From positions 1 through 30,749 of the forward strand of contig JAUCBJ010000584.1 in NCBI GenBank assembly GCA_032718475.1: 30,749 bases of DNA, written 5' to 3'. The stretch is from Nemertoderma westbladi. Lineage: Eukaryota; Xenacoelomorpha; Nemertodermatida; Nemertodermatidae. Position numbers and translations under genes: made by a program. The notes beneath the pieces are model-generated. The model searched no databases. It had not been told where the DNA came from and worked only from the letters and a program-made list of their open reading frames with translations. Position 1 is the stretch's first letter; each line of letters starts with the position of its first letter. Below, in pieces: positions 9,931 to 19,581 of the stretch.

Positions 9931-11613
9931 GGTATCTCCGGGCCGGACTTAGTATCTCAGGGCCTGAGATAGTATCTCCGGGCCGGACTTAGTATCTCAG
10001 GGACTGAGATAGTATCTCTGGGCCGGACTTAGTATCTTCGGGCCTGAGATAGTATCTCCGGGCTGGACTTAGTATCTCCGGGCCTGAGATAGTATCTCCG
10101 GGCCGGACTTAGTATCTCAGGGCCTGAGATAGTATCTCCGGGCCGGACTTAGTATCTCAGGGCCTGAGATAGTATCTCTGGGCTTGAGATAGTATCTCCG
10201 GGCCGGACTTAGTATCTACGGGCCTGAGATAGTATCTCCGGGCCGGACTTAGTATCTCCGGGCCTGAGATAGTATCTCCAGGCCGGACTTAGTATCTCAG
10301 GGCCTGAGATAGTATCTCCGGGCCTGACTTAGTATCTCCGGGCCGGACTTAGTATCTCTGGGCCGGACTTAGTATCTCAGGGACTGAGATAGTATCTCCG
10401 GGCTGGACTTAGTATCTCAGGGACTGAGATAGTATCTCCGGGCTGGACTTAGTATCTTCGGGCCTGAGATAGTATCTCCGGGCTGGACTTAGTATCTCCG
10501 GGCCTGAGATAGTATCTCCGGGCCGGACTTAGTATCTCAGGGCCTGAGATAGTATCTCCGGGCCGGACTTAGTATCTCAGGGCCTGAGATAGTATCTCTG
10601 GGCTTGAGATAGTATCTCCGGGCCGGACTTAGTATCAAGTGGCCTGAGATAGTATCTCTGGGCCGGACTTAGTATCTCAGGGCCTGAGATAGTATCGCCG
10701 GGCCGGACTTAGTATCTCAGGGCCTGAGATAGTATCTCAGGGCTTGAGATAGTATCTCCGGGCCAGACTTAGTATCAAGTGGCCTGAGATAGTATCTATG
10801 GGCCGGACTTAGTATCTACGGGCCTGAGATAGTATCTCCGGGCCGGACTTAGTATCTCCGGGCCTGAGATAGTATCTCCAGGCTGGACTTAGTATCTCAG
10901 GGCCTGAGATAGTATCTCCGGGCCTGACTTAGTATCTCCGCACCGGACTTAGCATCTCAGGGCCGGACTTAGTATCTCAAGGACTGAGATAGTATCTCCG
11001 GGCTGGACTTAGTATCTCAGGGCCTGAGATAGTCTCTCTGGGCCTGTGATATAGTATCTCCGGGCCGGACTTAGTATCAAAGGACCTGAGATAGTATCTC
11101 TGGGCTGGACTTAGTATCTCCAGGCCTGAGATAGTATCTCCAGGCCAGACTTAGTATCAAAGGGCCTGAGATAGTATCTCCGGGCCAGACTTAGTATCTC
11201 CAGGCCGGACTTAGTATCTCAGGACCTGGGATAGTATCTCCGGGCCTGAGATAGTATCTCCAGGCTGGACTTAGTATCTCAGGGCCTGAAATAGTATCTC
11301 CGGGCCGGACTTAGTATCTCCGGGCTGGACTTAGTATCTCAGGGCCTGAAATAGTATCTCCGGGCCGGGCTTAGTATCTCCGGGCAGGACTTAGTATCTC
11401 AGGGCCTGAGATAGTATCTCTGGGTCGGACTTAGTATCTCAGGGCCTCAGATAGTATCTCCGGGCTGGACTTAGTATCTCAGGGCCTGAGATAGTATCTC
11501 CGGGCCTGACTTAGTATATCCGGGCTTGAGATAGTATCTCCAGGCCGGACTTAGTATCTCCAGGCCGGACTTAGTATCTCAGGGCTGAGATAGTATCTCT
11601 GGGCCGGAGTTAG
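9931..11613. repeat. Satellite array, 40-bp unit made of two palindromic 20-mers
   Basis: About 42 units of 40 bp. Each unit joins a 20-mer of type A (centre TATCTCAGGGCCTGAGATA, two 9-bp perfect inverted arms around one G) and type B (centre TCCGGGCCGGA, two 5-bp arms around one G). Both share the frame AGTATCT...GGGCC. Higher-order structure is visible. The block holding AGTATCTTCG (10031 and 10451) and AGTATCTCTGGGCTTGAGAT (10171 and 10591) repeats with an offset of exactly 420 bp; another block (from 10211 and 10811) repeats at 600 bp. Type B variants are mostly C-to-T or G-to-A at its CpG sites. The array ends in an A-rich stretch at about 11614. Confidence 0.97.
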
Positions 11614-11843
11614 AAAAAAAAGGGGAAACCCATGTCCCTTTAGGGACTCCGTATTTAACTTATCAAGTAATAAGATTTCTAAGAGTGTACTAAAATCTTA
11701 TTAATAACTTGGGAATCATTGTAAGAATCACAAATTTGTTAAACTTTACAAGTGCAAATTCAATTAACTTAACAAGAGTGACACTATTACATAAACTTTA
11801 TAAGAAAGACATGTAGTATTAGTATACTTATACAGATGTCAGT

Positions 11844-11852
11844 GTGTCATTC
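11844..11852. repeat. Target-site duplication, left copy
   Basis: GTGTCATTC lies directly outside the left terminus of the 3.9-kb transposon and is identical to 15768-15776. Confidence 0.85.
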
Positions 11853-11871
11853 GGTAGGTGCTAAAATGCAC

Positions 11872-12530
11872 AGCGAGCAACAATGACCAACAACGAGCAA
11901 CAATGAGCAACAACGAGCAACAATGAGCAACAACGAGCAACAACGACCAACAACGAGCAACAATGAGCAACAACGAGCAACAATGAGCAATAACGAGCAA
12001 CAATGAGCAAAAACGAGCAACAATGAGCAAGAATAAAGTACAACAATGAGCAACAACGACCAACAACGAGCAACAATGAGCAACAACGAGCAACAACGAG
12101 CAACAACGAGCAACAACGAGCAACAATGAGCAACAACGAGCAACAATGAGCAATAATAAAGTACAACAATGACCAACAACGAGCAACAATGAGCAACAAC
12201 GAGCAACAATGAGCAACAACGAGCAACTATGAGCAATAATAAAGTACAACAACGAGCAACAATGAGCAACAATGAGCAACAACGAGCAACAATGAGCAAC
12301 AATGAGCAACAACGAGCAACAATGAGCAACAATGAGCAACAACGAGCAACAATGAGCAACAACGAGCAACAATGAGCAATAATAAAGTACAACAATGAGC
12401 AACAATGACCAACAACGAGCAACAATGAGCAACAACGAGCAACAACGAGCAACAATGAGCAACAACGAGCAATAATAAAGTACAACAACGAGAACAAATT
12501 ATGAGCAACAATGAGAAAAAATAATAAAGC
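11872..12530. repeat. Decamer minisatellite (GAGCAACAAY), left TIR arm
   Basis: About 60 decamers, mostly GAGCAACAAC alternating with GAGCAACAAT, with GACCAACAAC variants near the terminus and several insertions of AATAATAAAGTACAAC. The array decays into ACTACAATAA-type sequence towards 12600. On the minus strand it reads as Leu/Cys/Ser-rich frames of up to 216 codons in several phases; these are artefacts of a unit without stops. Confidence 0.95.
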
Positions 12531-13283
12531 GATAAAAAATAACTACAATAAGTAGCAGTAACTACAATAACAGTAACTATAATAAAGTAACTAGAGTACA
12601 CCACTAAACAGATACATTCATTATACTTATGCAGTATAATGTATCCCAGTAATCCCGAATATATAAGTAGGATATGATAAATAAATTCCCAACCAAGAAC
12701 TTAATAAAAATGCTTCCATACCCGCAATGTCATCAAGATGGTGCACAATACAGCTATACCGGGACCGGTAGGCCTACAAATATTTATCAGTTTACCTGAT
12801 TTCAGTCTATCAGTCTTGTTCTGTTTGGGTAGTGTCGGTGAAACTTTCCTCAACCTATTATCTGGTTCTGACTGTCTGATGTACGGTACTGTCAGACTGT
12901 GAAGTGTGAACTGGTTTTCAGCCATTCCAAGCAAAAGTAAACCTTTTGGTGAAAAATGAAAGTACTTAGAAATGAATTTCTTTTGTATTGAGTGTGTAGC
13001 ACACATATTGTGCTTCATAAAACTGTTTTCAAATGTTCCATAACCCTAGCCAATTTTTTTTAAGGCGTCCGCAAAATGTGATTTAAAAAATGCCAAAAAT
13101 TCAATATTTTTGGCATTAATTACATACAAACCAAAATGGCATGATCATTACCAAACTGGCAATGCCATATGTTTTTCAGAATCTTATATGTACTGATGTA
13201 TGTAGTAATTAGCCATGTCGGTTAAATAATGTACAACTAATAAATATTTTTCTAATAGCATTGTAATGAGTGGATGGAAAATA
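12531..13283. other. Transposon interior without recognisable gene
   Basis: A 105-codon minus-strand ORF (12701-13018) shows no known domain and is flanked by AT-rich DNA. It is not called as a gene. A TAGGCCTAC octamer lies at about 12769. Confidence 0.5.
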
Positions 13284-14953
13284 TGTCACGACCGTTACGC
13301 TGAAGAACAAGTTTTTCCAATATCTCCAGATCCCCGGCAGTAATGGTTATAGGCCCTAATCGTTTATATCTATCGTTAGGTGGTTCGTATCAATTGTTTG
13401 AGTCATATAGTTTAACTTTTGACTATATGTTCCAGTTGTAGCAATCAGCGTAACGGTCGTGACATTAACATGTGGGAAATGGGAATATTAGCATAGCATG
13501 TATAATTCAAGGAGCGAAAGGTCGTCTTTTTTACTCTCCATTTAGATTACATTTTGGAATATGATTCCACACAAAGTGATAATTGTAATATTGGGTGTAC
13601 AAAGGTTTCTTCTTAACCTATAATGTGCCATAACAGCACTTATGACCGTAACGGTTGTGACACAAATGACAAACCTTAGGAATCATTATTATACAGTATA
13701 AATTAATTTGTATCATTTATGATACCACTGCTGCAGTGGGATGTAATTATAATTATACTGTAATCAGGTAGTACACATAATAACCAAAATATCAGCTTAC
13801 AATACTACATAGAACATTTTACTTGCGAACGAAGAGTTTACCTGCACTTTTCATTTCAGCACCAAAAATGGTAGGTATGTTCAACCAGTCAACTGCGGAA
13901 TTTAAAAAGCCTTCCATTGAAATCGGCGTACCAGAACAGCAGGAAAACTGTATGTAATAGAGAAAGAAACACCATTCGTACAATTCTAGTTGTTTTCACT
14001 AATTTGAAAAATGCTGGTTACTTGCACTTTTCATTTTAGCACCACAAATGGTAGGTCAGTAGATGTGTTCAACTGCGGAATTTAAAAAGCCTTCCATTGA
14101 AATCGGCGTACCAGAAACCCTTTATATAATTGAAATAAATACCTTTCCTACAATTCTTATTGTTTTCACTAATTTGAAAAATGCTGGTTACTTGCACTTT
14201 TCATTTTAGCACCAAAAATGGTAGGTGTGTTCAACTGCGGAATTTAAAAAGCCTTCCATTGAAATCAGCGCACCAGAAAACCTGTATGTACAGATGTAAT
14301 TGAAATAAACACCATTCCTACAATTCTAGTTGTTTTCACTAATTTGAAAAATGCTGGTTACTTGCACTTTTCATTTTCTCACCAAAAATCGCAGATGTGT
14401 TCAACTGCGGAATTTCAAAAGCCTTCCATTAAAATCAGCGTACAAGAAAACCTGCCTGAAATCGATAGCAATACCTAACTCTAATACCTTACCATTTTTT
14501 GAAATTCAGATTTATGTGAAAATCGATAATGTCACAACCGTTACGAAACTATGTCACGACCGTTACGCTGGTTAATTGATTGCCACATTCTCTAATGATA
14601 TTATATTGCCATACTGTTAATTTCATTTTAAACTCTATCCATTAACATGTTAGTCTGACATAAGTAACGCTAAATAAGTACAGTAAATTCGATAGAAATT
14701 TGTAATGTGTAGGAGTCTCTAAAAACCTTGTCCATTTCAGTCACGACCGTTACGCCAACTTTAAACTGGAATACAATCAATAAAACGTAATGTATTCCAG
14801 TGCGGTTTCGATTTTATTAAAGGTCCATATCTTAGGATCATATCCTGATATCATAGTAATATCTTTTCAATATCATTCTTCCATGCAGCCATGTGCCCTT
14901 AGAATACTCATTAATACCGGAAACCCATGCGGAATGTCACGACCGTTACGCTG
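13284..14953. repeat. Seven dispersed copies of a 19-bp motif TGTCACGACCGTTACGCTG
   Basis: Exact copies are at 13284-13302 (+), 13446-13464 (-), 14552-14570 (+) and 14935-14953 (+). Near copies are at 13644-13662 (-, 16/19), 14530-14548 (+, 15/19) and 14739-14757 (+, 16/19). The sequences around the copies are not otherwise alike, so this is a conserved short site and not a duplicated block. All copies lie inside the 3.9-kb transposon. The likely role, by inference, is a protein-binding site such as for a transposase. Confidence 0.9.
13841..14470. repeat. 170-bp tandem repeat, four copies
   Basis: Copies start at 13841, 14021, 14191 and 14361 (spacings 180, 170 and 170 bp). Each opens with TGCACTTTTCATTTYAGCAC and contains TTCAACTGCGGAATTT and GCCTTCCATTRAAATCRGCG. 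The fourth copy is truncated and most diverged. A 74-codon ORF over the last copy is incidental. Confidence 0.92.
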
Positions 14954-14957
14954 GAAT

Positions 14958-15357
14958 GGCTGTTTTCGTATTATTATTTTGTATTTTATACAGTTGGACT
15001 TGGACAGTGACCTGATTGCCCGGCAGTCCTGAAGTCTGCCTTGCGTTCTATATTACAGACTACTGCATAGCTTGTGGGATGGGGTAGGCCAAGCCTATTT
15101 TGTATTTGATTTGTTATTTACTTTAGGTCTATTAAATTTTTATTTATATGTTGAAACTTTATATTTGATTTATATTTTACTTGTGTATTATTGACCGGAC
15201 CCTTACCTGAGCTTTTTGTGACCGGACCCATAATCTTGTAACATGTCTTAACTTTCGTTTATTGTTTTGGTTCCCACCAACGCCAACACCTGAACACGCC
15301 TCTGTAAGCCGGTTCTTTACTAATCTGCTGCCTGCTCATTTCTGCCTTTAAATGGCA
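14958..15357. other. Transposon interior without recognisable gene
   Basis: AT-rich sequence with two GACCGGACCC-type direct repeats (around 15194 and 15221). No ORF or RNA gene is recognised. Confidence 0.5.
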
Positions 15358-15748
15358 ATTGTTGCTCATTGTTGCTCCTTGTTGCTCGTTGTTGTACTTT
15401 ACTATTGCTCATTGTTGCTCGTTGTTGTACTTTATTATTGCTCATTGTTGCTCCTTGTTGCTCGTTGTTGTACTTTACTATTGCTCATTGTTGCTCGTTG
15501 TTGTACTTTATTAGGCCTATTGCTTATTGTTGCTCGTTGTTGCTCATTGTTGCTCGTTGTTGCTCATTGTTGCTCGTTGTTGCTCATTGTTGCTCGTTGT
15601 TGCTCATTATTGCTCGTTGTTGCTCATTGTTGCTCGTTGTTGCTCATTGTTACTCGTTGTTGCTCATTGTTGCTCATTGTGGCTCGTTGTTGGTCATTGT
15701 TGCTCGTTGTTGCTCATTGTTGCTCGTTGTTGGTCATTGTTGCTCGTT
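15358..15748. repeat. Decamer minisatellite (RTTGTTGCTC), right TIR arm
   Basis: The same decamer family as 11872-12530 in the opposite orientation, with the same interruption motif (GTTGTACTTTAYTATTGCTC) near its inner end. Together the two arrays form inverted arms of about 400 bp. The plus-strand Leu/Ser/Cys-rich frames here are artefacts. Confidence 0.95.
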
Positions 15749-15767
15749 GTGCATTTTAGCACCTACC

Positions 15768-15776
15768 GTGTCATTC
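15768..15776. repeat. Target-site duplication, right copy
   Basis: GTGTCATTC lies directly outside the right terminus of the 3.9-kb transposon and is identical to 11844-11852. Confidence 0.85.
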
Positions 15777-16442
15777 TGCATTCTGGAGTTTGCCAGATAG
15801 TGGTGCACATTGACCGCAACTGAAAATAGTGATCTTCAGCGCAAATTGACCGCAATCGAACTAATGTATAGATTATTGTTTTGGTTAGAAAACACCGCCA
15901 CTGTAACCTTCTTCTCCTTTCCCTTAATGTTTTTAATTTAATTAAACTAATTGTTAAAACCCACTAAAATTTGCGCCACTGAATCGAGTTTGCAGGCAGG
16001 TATAGCGAGTGTATAGCTGTACTCGTACTGCTGTACTGTATAGGTCTGTGCCGCTATAATCTGCATATGGCTGGGTTTTTTTAAGGTTTAAGTTTAGGAA
16101 ACATATTTTTTGGTGAATTATTAGTGCTGGCAGATGTTGAGGAATGCAACAATAACAATATTTAACAAATAGGTTGAAAAACATGATTCAGTATTTCATA
16201 TTTTCCATTAGGCTAGTTCCACTGGTTTACAATTCAACTTGTTTATTTATATAAATCCTTAAACTAAGTTTCAAAAAGTAAACGTGAAGAAATGCTACAG
16301 GTACATGAAGAAGAAGAGCGATGTGGCTCCCTTATGTCTGTATGTTTGGGTCCGGTCTGGGCAACAAGCCAATTGCAAGTTGGCTGAGGAGAACAAATAA
16401 TTGATACTTTCCAAGTCTTTACTACTCGACTCTGCAATGCGT
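15777..16442. other. Non-coding stretch with a dispersed repeat copy
   Basis: It contains the first copy of the repeat pair described at 15839-15970. No gene is recognised. Confidence 0.5.
15839..15970 (+). repeat. Dispersed repeat, copy 1
   Basis: It shares GCGCAAATTGA, an exact 18-mer ATTGTTTTGGTTAGAAAA (15875-15892), CACYGCCACTGT-like sequence and TTTAATTTAATTAAA with 17834-17955 in the same orientation. The two 18-mers are exactly 2,000 bp apart. The family is unknown. Confidence 0.7.
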
Positions 16443-16775
16443 GATGGATCCTCGGCCAGTCTATGGTGAAAGCAATCGTGGCGATGTAACAGCTACGTGC
16501 GATACTGAATATCTGCTGGGACGTCTGTCAGAGTCGAGACTGCTGTTCACACAATGGGGAGATCTTTGAGGAACCAAGTGAAGACATGTGGTGGGTTCTA
16601 CTGATGGATGCCTCGAATGCGTTTAATTCGTTAAACCGAACAGCCGTGATGTATGGAACGTCAGTGCCAGTCCATTGTGGCCTGGCCTAGCCAGATACTC
16701 ATTACTCATTGTTGTTCAGGGGGCACAGTATCCCTACAGTTCGCAGGACAATGAGGGGATCCTCCCTCCTACATC
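16443..16775 (+). pseudogene. Decayed reverse-transcriptase fragment
   Basis: Pieces in shifting frames match one reverse transcriptase in order: WILGQSMVKAIVAM (16445-16486), then SAGTSVRVETAVHTMG (about 16512-16558), then EIFEEPSEDMWWVLLMDASN continuing AFNSLNR (16559 onward). The last contains an RT motif A, DxxxAF. A downstream piece ending GDP (about 16765) fits the motif B region. At least two frameshifts and several stops interrupt it. It differs from the LINE at 2683 and from the BEL-type RT at 25760-26659, so a third retroelement family is represented. The family assignment is uncertain. Confidence 0.55.
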
Positions 16776-17498
16776 ATCCACCAACTCCTGAAAAATCATC
16801 TAAAAAAAACTTGTTCGTGGACGGTAGAATATTACTTATTCTGTTCTATTGTTACCATTTTTCAAGCGAAAGTTTGTTCTATGGGATAATTCATTCAGAT
16901 TCATGAATGAGTCTCCCCTTGCTTTTGAGTTTTTTATGATGACTAATACAGTAATAGGTTGTGTTTTTAATAGACTGTGCGTCTGTGTCACCCGACACTG
17001 GACGGTGGTGGATCAGGCCTATATTCATTAAGCTAAAACTATTTAAGATTAATATATACAATAATAAATTATCACTATAAACACGGCGTCTTGTCGTTTT
17101 GTTATCTTTCACCTAACTATTAAAAATGTGACGAAAAATGCAAAACTTCTCGAAAAACTTATCTACCATCATCGGCACACATTTGTAAACTCATGAAGTT
17201 TTATTTAATTGATGATATTTTGCTGCGGCCAATGTATATTATTTTATCATTAATGGAAACTTGTTCTTCAAGTAACATTATCAATCAATACCAATTTATA
17301 TTATGTTCGTTGTTGTACGGAAACCTTATTGTTTTGTTGGTTTAACCTTATAACATAGCGTCAGTATAACTTTATCGATGTTCTTTCATTTGTATTGTTT
17401 ATATACATATATATACGCTACCAAACAAATATAATATTTTATGTTTGAATACTGTTATGCAATGCAACTTATGTATACTTATGCAATTTTTACAGAAT

Positions 17499-17542
17499 TT
17501 GAAATGTGCAATCAAATTAGTTGAAATGTGCAATCAAATTAG
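17499..17542. repeat. 22-bp perfect tandem duplication
   Basis: TTGAAATGTGCAATCAAATT followed by AG occurs at 17499-17520 and 17521-17542. A degraded third version lies at about 17575-17600. Confidence 0.85.
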
Positions 17543-17833
17543 AATGAGAAACATTTATACTTATTCAAATTTTACAGAAATGTGTTAATCTAATTTTAGA
17601 AATTATTGCATAAGTATGTTGTAGTTAAGAGGGTTTGTTTGTTTTAGGAATAAAGAATAATATGATATCAATAAATTACTGAAACAAGGAACTTATTTGA
17701 AAAACTTGCATTACGTTATGTAGTAGTTAGTTATTAAAAAATTCAAACTATTGTTTTTAAAAACAAAGTGGCAATAGTACATCGTTATTGGCGGATTATT
17801 TTCAATTTACCATTCTTCAGGTATGAAGATATG

Positions 17834-17955
17834 GCGCAAAATTGATAGACCACAACTGGAACAGGGTTTTGTATATTGTTTTGGTTAGAAAATAACACCA
17901 CTGTTAACTGATCATTTCTATTAATATTTTAAATTAAATTAAAACACCCCACTTT
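17834..17955 (+). repeat. Dispersed repeat, copy 2
   Basis: Partner of 15839-15970, same orientation, with the shared 18-mer at 17875-17892. Sequence outside the match differs. Confidence 0.7.
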
Positions 17956-18563
17956 TAAACACACTAGACACATAGCTGGGGTTTGCGAGCATTTTGCGCC
18001 ATGAATTCCAGATATTACTATGTATCATGTTCCTTTGAATCTGTGTAATATTATTAATTAACATTGATGGTATTTGAGTTGAAATACAGTCGACATTCTG
18101 AAACTAAAAATCTTTTTAATTTGTAAAGAAGACATGGACCAGATATAATTATTACTAAACAGGAAGGATAGTACTAGATCGTGACAATGTGACGGGATCA
18201 GGGGATCCCGACCGGTTTACTTTTGTTACGCGTCACCGTGTCGTTCGGAAAAAGATAATAGTTTGTTGTTGATGTTGACATAAACGGTAATATAATGAAC
18301 TAAATGTGACAGCACAGTTGTCCAGAATAATTGAATAGTGATATAGGGTATAATTGCTGAATAGGATACCGGTAACGGTGGTGACGGTACAAAAATGTCA
18401 CTGGTCCCCACTGTGTGACTGAGATAACTGAAAGGGGCACAAACATTAACCGGTAATATATATTCACCTCTACTTTACTGTGGCCTTGCTACCTAGCGGA
18501 TGCTTTCCCTTGTCCCTGATTGGCCAATAACCTAATTCTCGACTCCCACCTCTGTGGGAGTGT

Positions 18564-18586
18564 CCCCCCCCCCCCCCCCCCCCCCC
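18564..18586. repeat. Poly-C tract, 23 nt
   Basis: A run of 23 cytosines just beyond the proposed LTR end. Confidence 0.95.
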
Positions 18587-18680
18587 GCTGCTGCTACTTT
18601 CCCTCTCCAAGAGGTTTGACCTCTAACCTCCTATCCTCCTTTGTGTGTGTGGCTCTTTGGGGCAGTGTTTTGTCCCCGTT

Positions 18681-19030
18681 ATTGGGGGTGATACGAGGTT
18701 GATCGTGATTAACCTCGTATTCCCCAATATTGCTTAAAACGCCACTTCCCAACTTTATGGGGTTGGTGAGGCGGAATTGAATCCGCTCACACTCCCCCCC
18801 ATGCTATCTTCCCGGTGAGAAGATAGCATCTCCTACGAGTGCGCTTCAATTCCGCTGGAACCCGATCTATTATCGGGTGTGGGGTGGAGATCTCTTACTC
18901 GGAGCCGGCTTTCCAGGCCGCTCCCTCTGGGTATGATATTACTACCCTCTCTTGGTGCAACTTCACCTATGTTGCACCAAGACATATGGCATCTCGGTTC
19001 GAGACAATTGTGGATTTCTCTCACACAATT
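18681..19030. other. Cluster of six stem-loops within the LTR
   Basis: Arms are 18681-18687 plus 18691-18700 with 18711-18720 plus 18722-18728 (17 pairs, one bulge); GTGAG and CGGA at 18766-18775 with 18782-18790 (one bulge); 18801-18811 with 18819-18829 (11 perfect pairs, 7-nt loop); 18860-18866 with 18872-18878 (7 pairs); 18951-18960 with 18972-18981 (10 pairs); and 19006-19012 with 19024-19030 (7 pairs). A further 5-bp hairpin, TCTCG/CGAGA, is at 18992-19004. On the element strand they would fall in the R/U5 part of the transcript. Confidence 0.7.
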
Positions 19031-19170
19031 TTATCTCCACTCTACTCTCTCCACTCTAACTCCACTCTGACTGACTCTAACTTCTCCACTCTCACCCTAA
19101 TTCTCCTCTACTTCTCTTCTACTTTCACTCTAACTTTCGGACCCCCTTGTCCCTCACTCTACCTCTTACT

Positions 19171-19189
19171 CCCCCCCCCCCCCCCCCCC
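19171..19189. repeat. Poly-C tract, 19 nt
   Basis: Nineteen cytosines inside the LTR, read as poly-G in the element's sense. Confidence 0.95.
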
Positions 19190-19565
19190 ACATTTGAATT
19201 GCACTCGCCTCCTCTCCACGCCTCAGCACCATCTCTTACTAACTTCCCTGTGTTCTATACTCAACCCTTATCTACTTTAGCTCATTCACTCCTGACGAGC
19301 CTCACCCTCCCCTTCCGTGCCGTCGCACTCAAGAAGTGTAAGTCGTCTAGTGTCTCGTCCTGTCATAGTCAATTGGTCCCCAGTCCCAGTAGCTAATTGG
19401 AAAAAAGGTTACATGACTATAGTACTTACTTTGATTATATTGGCTATATGATTATATTCTATTCAAATGATTACTACATACATACATACTAATTGCACTT
19501 TTAATTAAATTTGCACTTAGGAGTTCGTATTACTTCACATGTGGTGCCTTCCAGGCATCCCCACA

Positions 19566-19580
19566 TCCCCCCCTCCAAGT
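19566..19580 (-). other. Polypurine tract of the BEL/Pao element
   Basis: The minus strand reads ACTTGGAGGGGGGGA and is followed at once by the LTR start TGTGGGG. Such a tract primes plus-strand DNA synthesis in LTR retrotransposons. It begins only 1-2 bases after the stop region of the zinc-knuckle ORF, which ties that ORF to the element. Confidence 0.8.
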
Positions 19581-19581
19581 T

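Larger units (their letters stand above)
11853..15767. mobile_element. Non-autonomous DNA transposon with minisatellite TIRs and 9-bp TSD
   Basis: The termini are GGTAGGTGCTAAAATGCAC (11853-11871) and its perfect reverse complement (15749-15767). Immediately outside lies GTGTCATTC on both sides in direct orientation (11844-11852 and 15768-15776), a 9-bp target-site duplication. Inside the 19-bp ends, both arms continue as inverted arrays of GAGCAACAAY decamers, interrupted by the same AATAATAAAGTACAAC motif, giving TIRs of roughly 640 and 410 bp. The interior has no transposase ORF but holds a 170-bp tandem repeat and seven copies of a 19-bp motif. A 9-bp duplication with long TIRs points to Mutator-like elements; Merlin-like (8-9 bp, GG termini) is the alternative. 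Confidence 0.85.
16776..18560. other. AT-rich stretch without recognised genes
   Basis: Only short ORFs without domains. It holds the 22-bp tandem duplication at 17499-17542 and copy 2 of the dispersed repeat (17834-17955). A CCAAT palindrome (ATTGGCCAAT, 18519-18528) and an AATATATATT palindrome (18455-18464) lie near the retroelement end, but no promoter can be claimed. Confidence 0.5.
18667..19565 (-). repeat. Probable 3' LTR of the BEL/Pao element
   Basis: On the minus strand the LTR starts TGTGGGGATGCC (19565 down to 19554), directly after a polypurine tract. The far end is placed at ...GGGGACAAAACA (18666/18667) because it ends in CA, but without the 5' LTR this limit is a guess. The part farthest from the internal region (18681-19030) holds a run of perfect stem-loops. 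The middle (19030-19140) is a CTCCACTCTAAC-type imperfect repeat. A 19-nt poly-C tract lies at 19171-19189. No clear polyadenylation signal was found. Confidence 0.5.

Noticed and set aside
9931-11613. CRISPR-like regular array
   Set aside because: There are no unique spacers; the units are contiguous variants of one 20/40-bp satellite, and the genome is eukaryotic.
11839-12497. Leu/Cys/Ser-rich minus-strand ORFs that look like membrane proteins
   Set aside because: They are multi-phase translations of the GAGCAACAAY decamer; the same happens on the plus strand at 15352-15823.
12701-13018. 105-codon minus-strand ORF as a possible transposase
   Set aside because: It is too short, with no DDE or other motif, in an element with no further coding potential.
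18455-18528. Minus-strand promoter made of ATTGGCCAAT and AATATATATT
   Set aside because: Both are short palindromes in AT-rich DNA and lie outside the most likely LTR limit; spacing and context do not support a promoter call.
18991-19004. RNA polymerase III B-box-like GGTTCGAGAC suggesting a tRNA
   Set aside because: There is no A-box, acceptor stem or cloverleaf; the sequence forms the short hairpin TCTCG/CGAGA instead.
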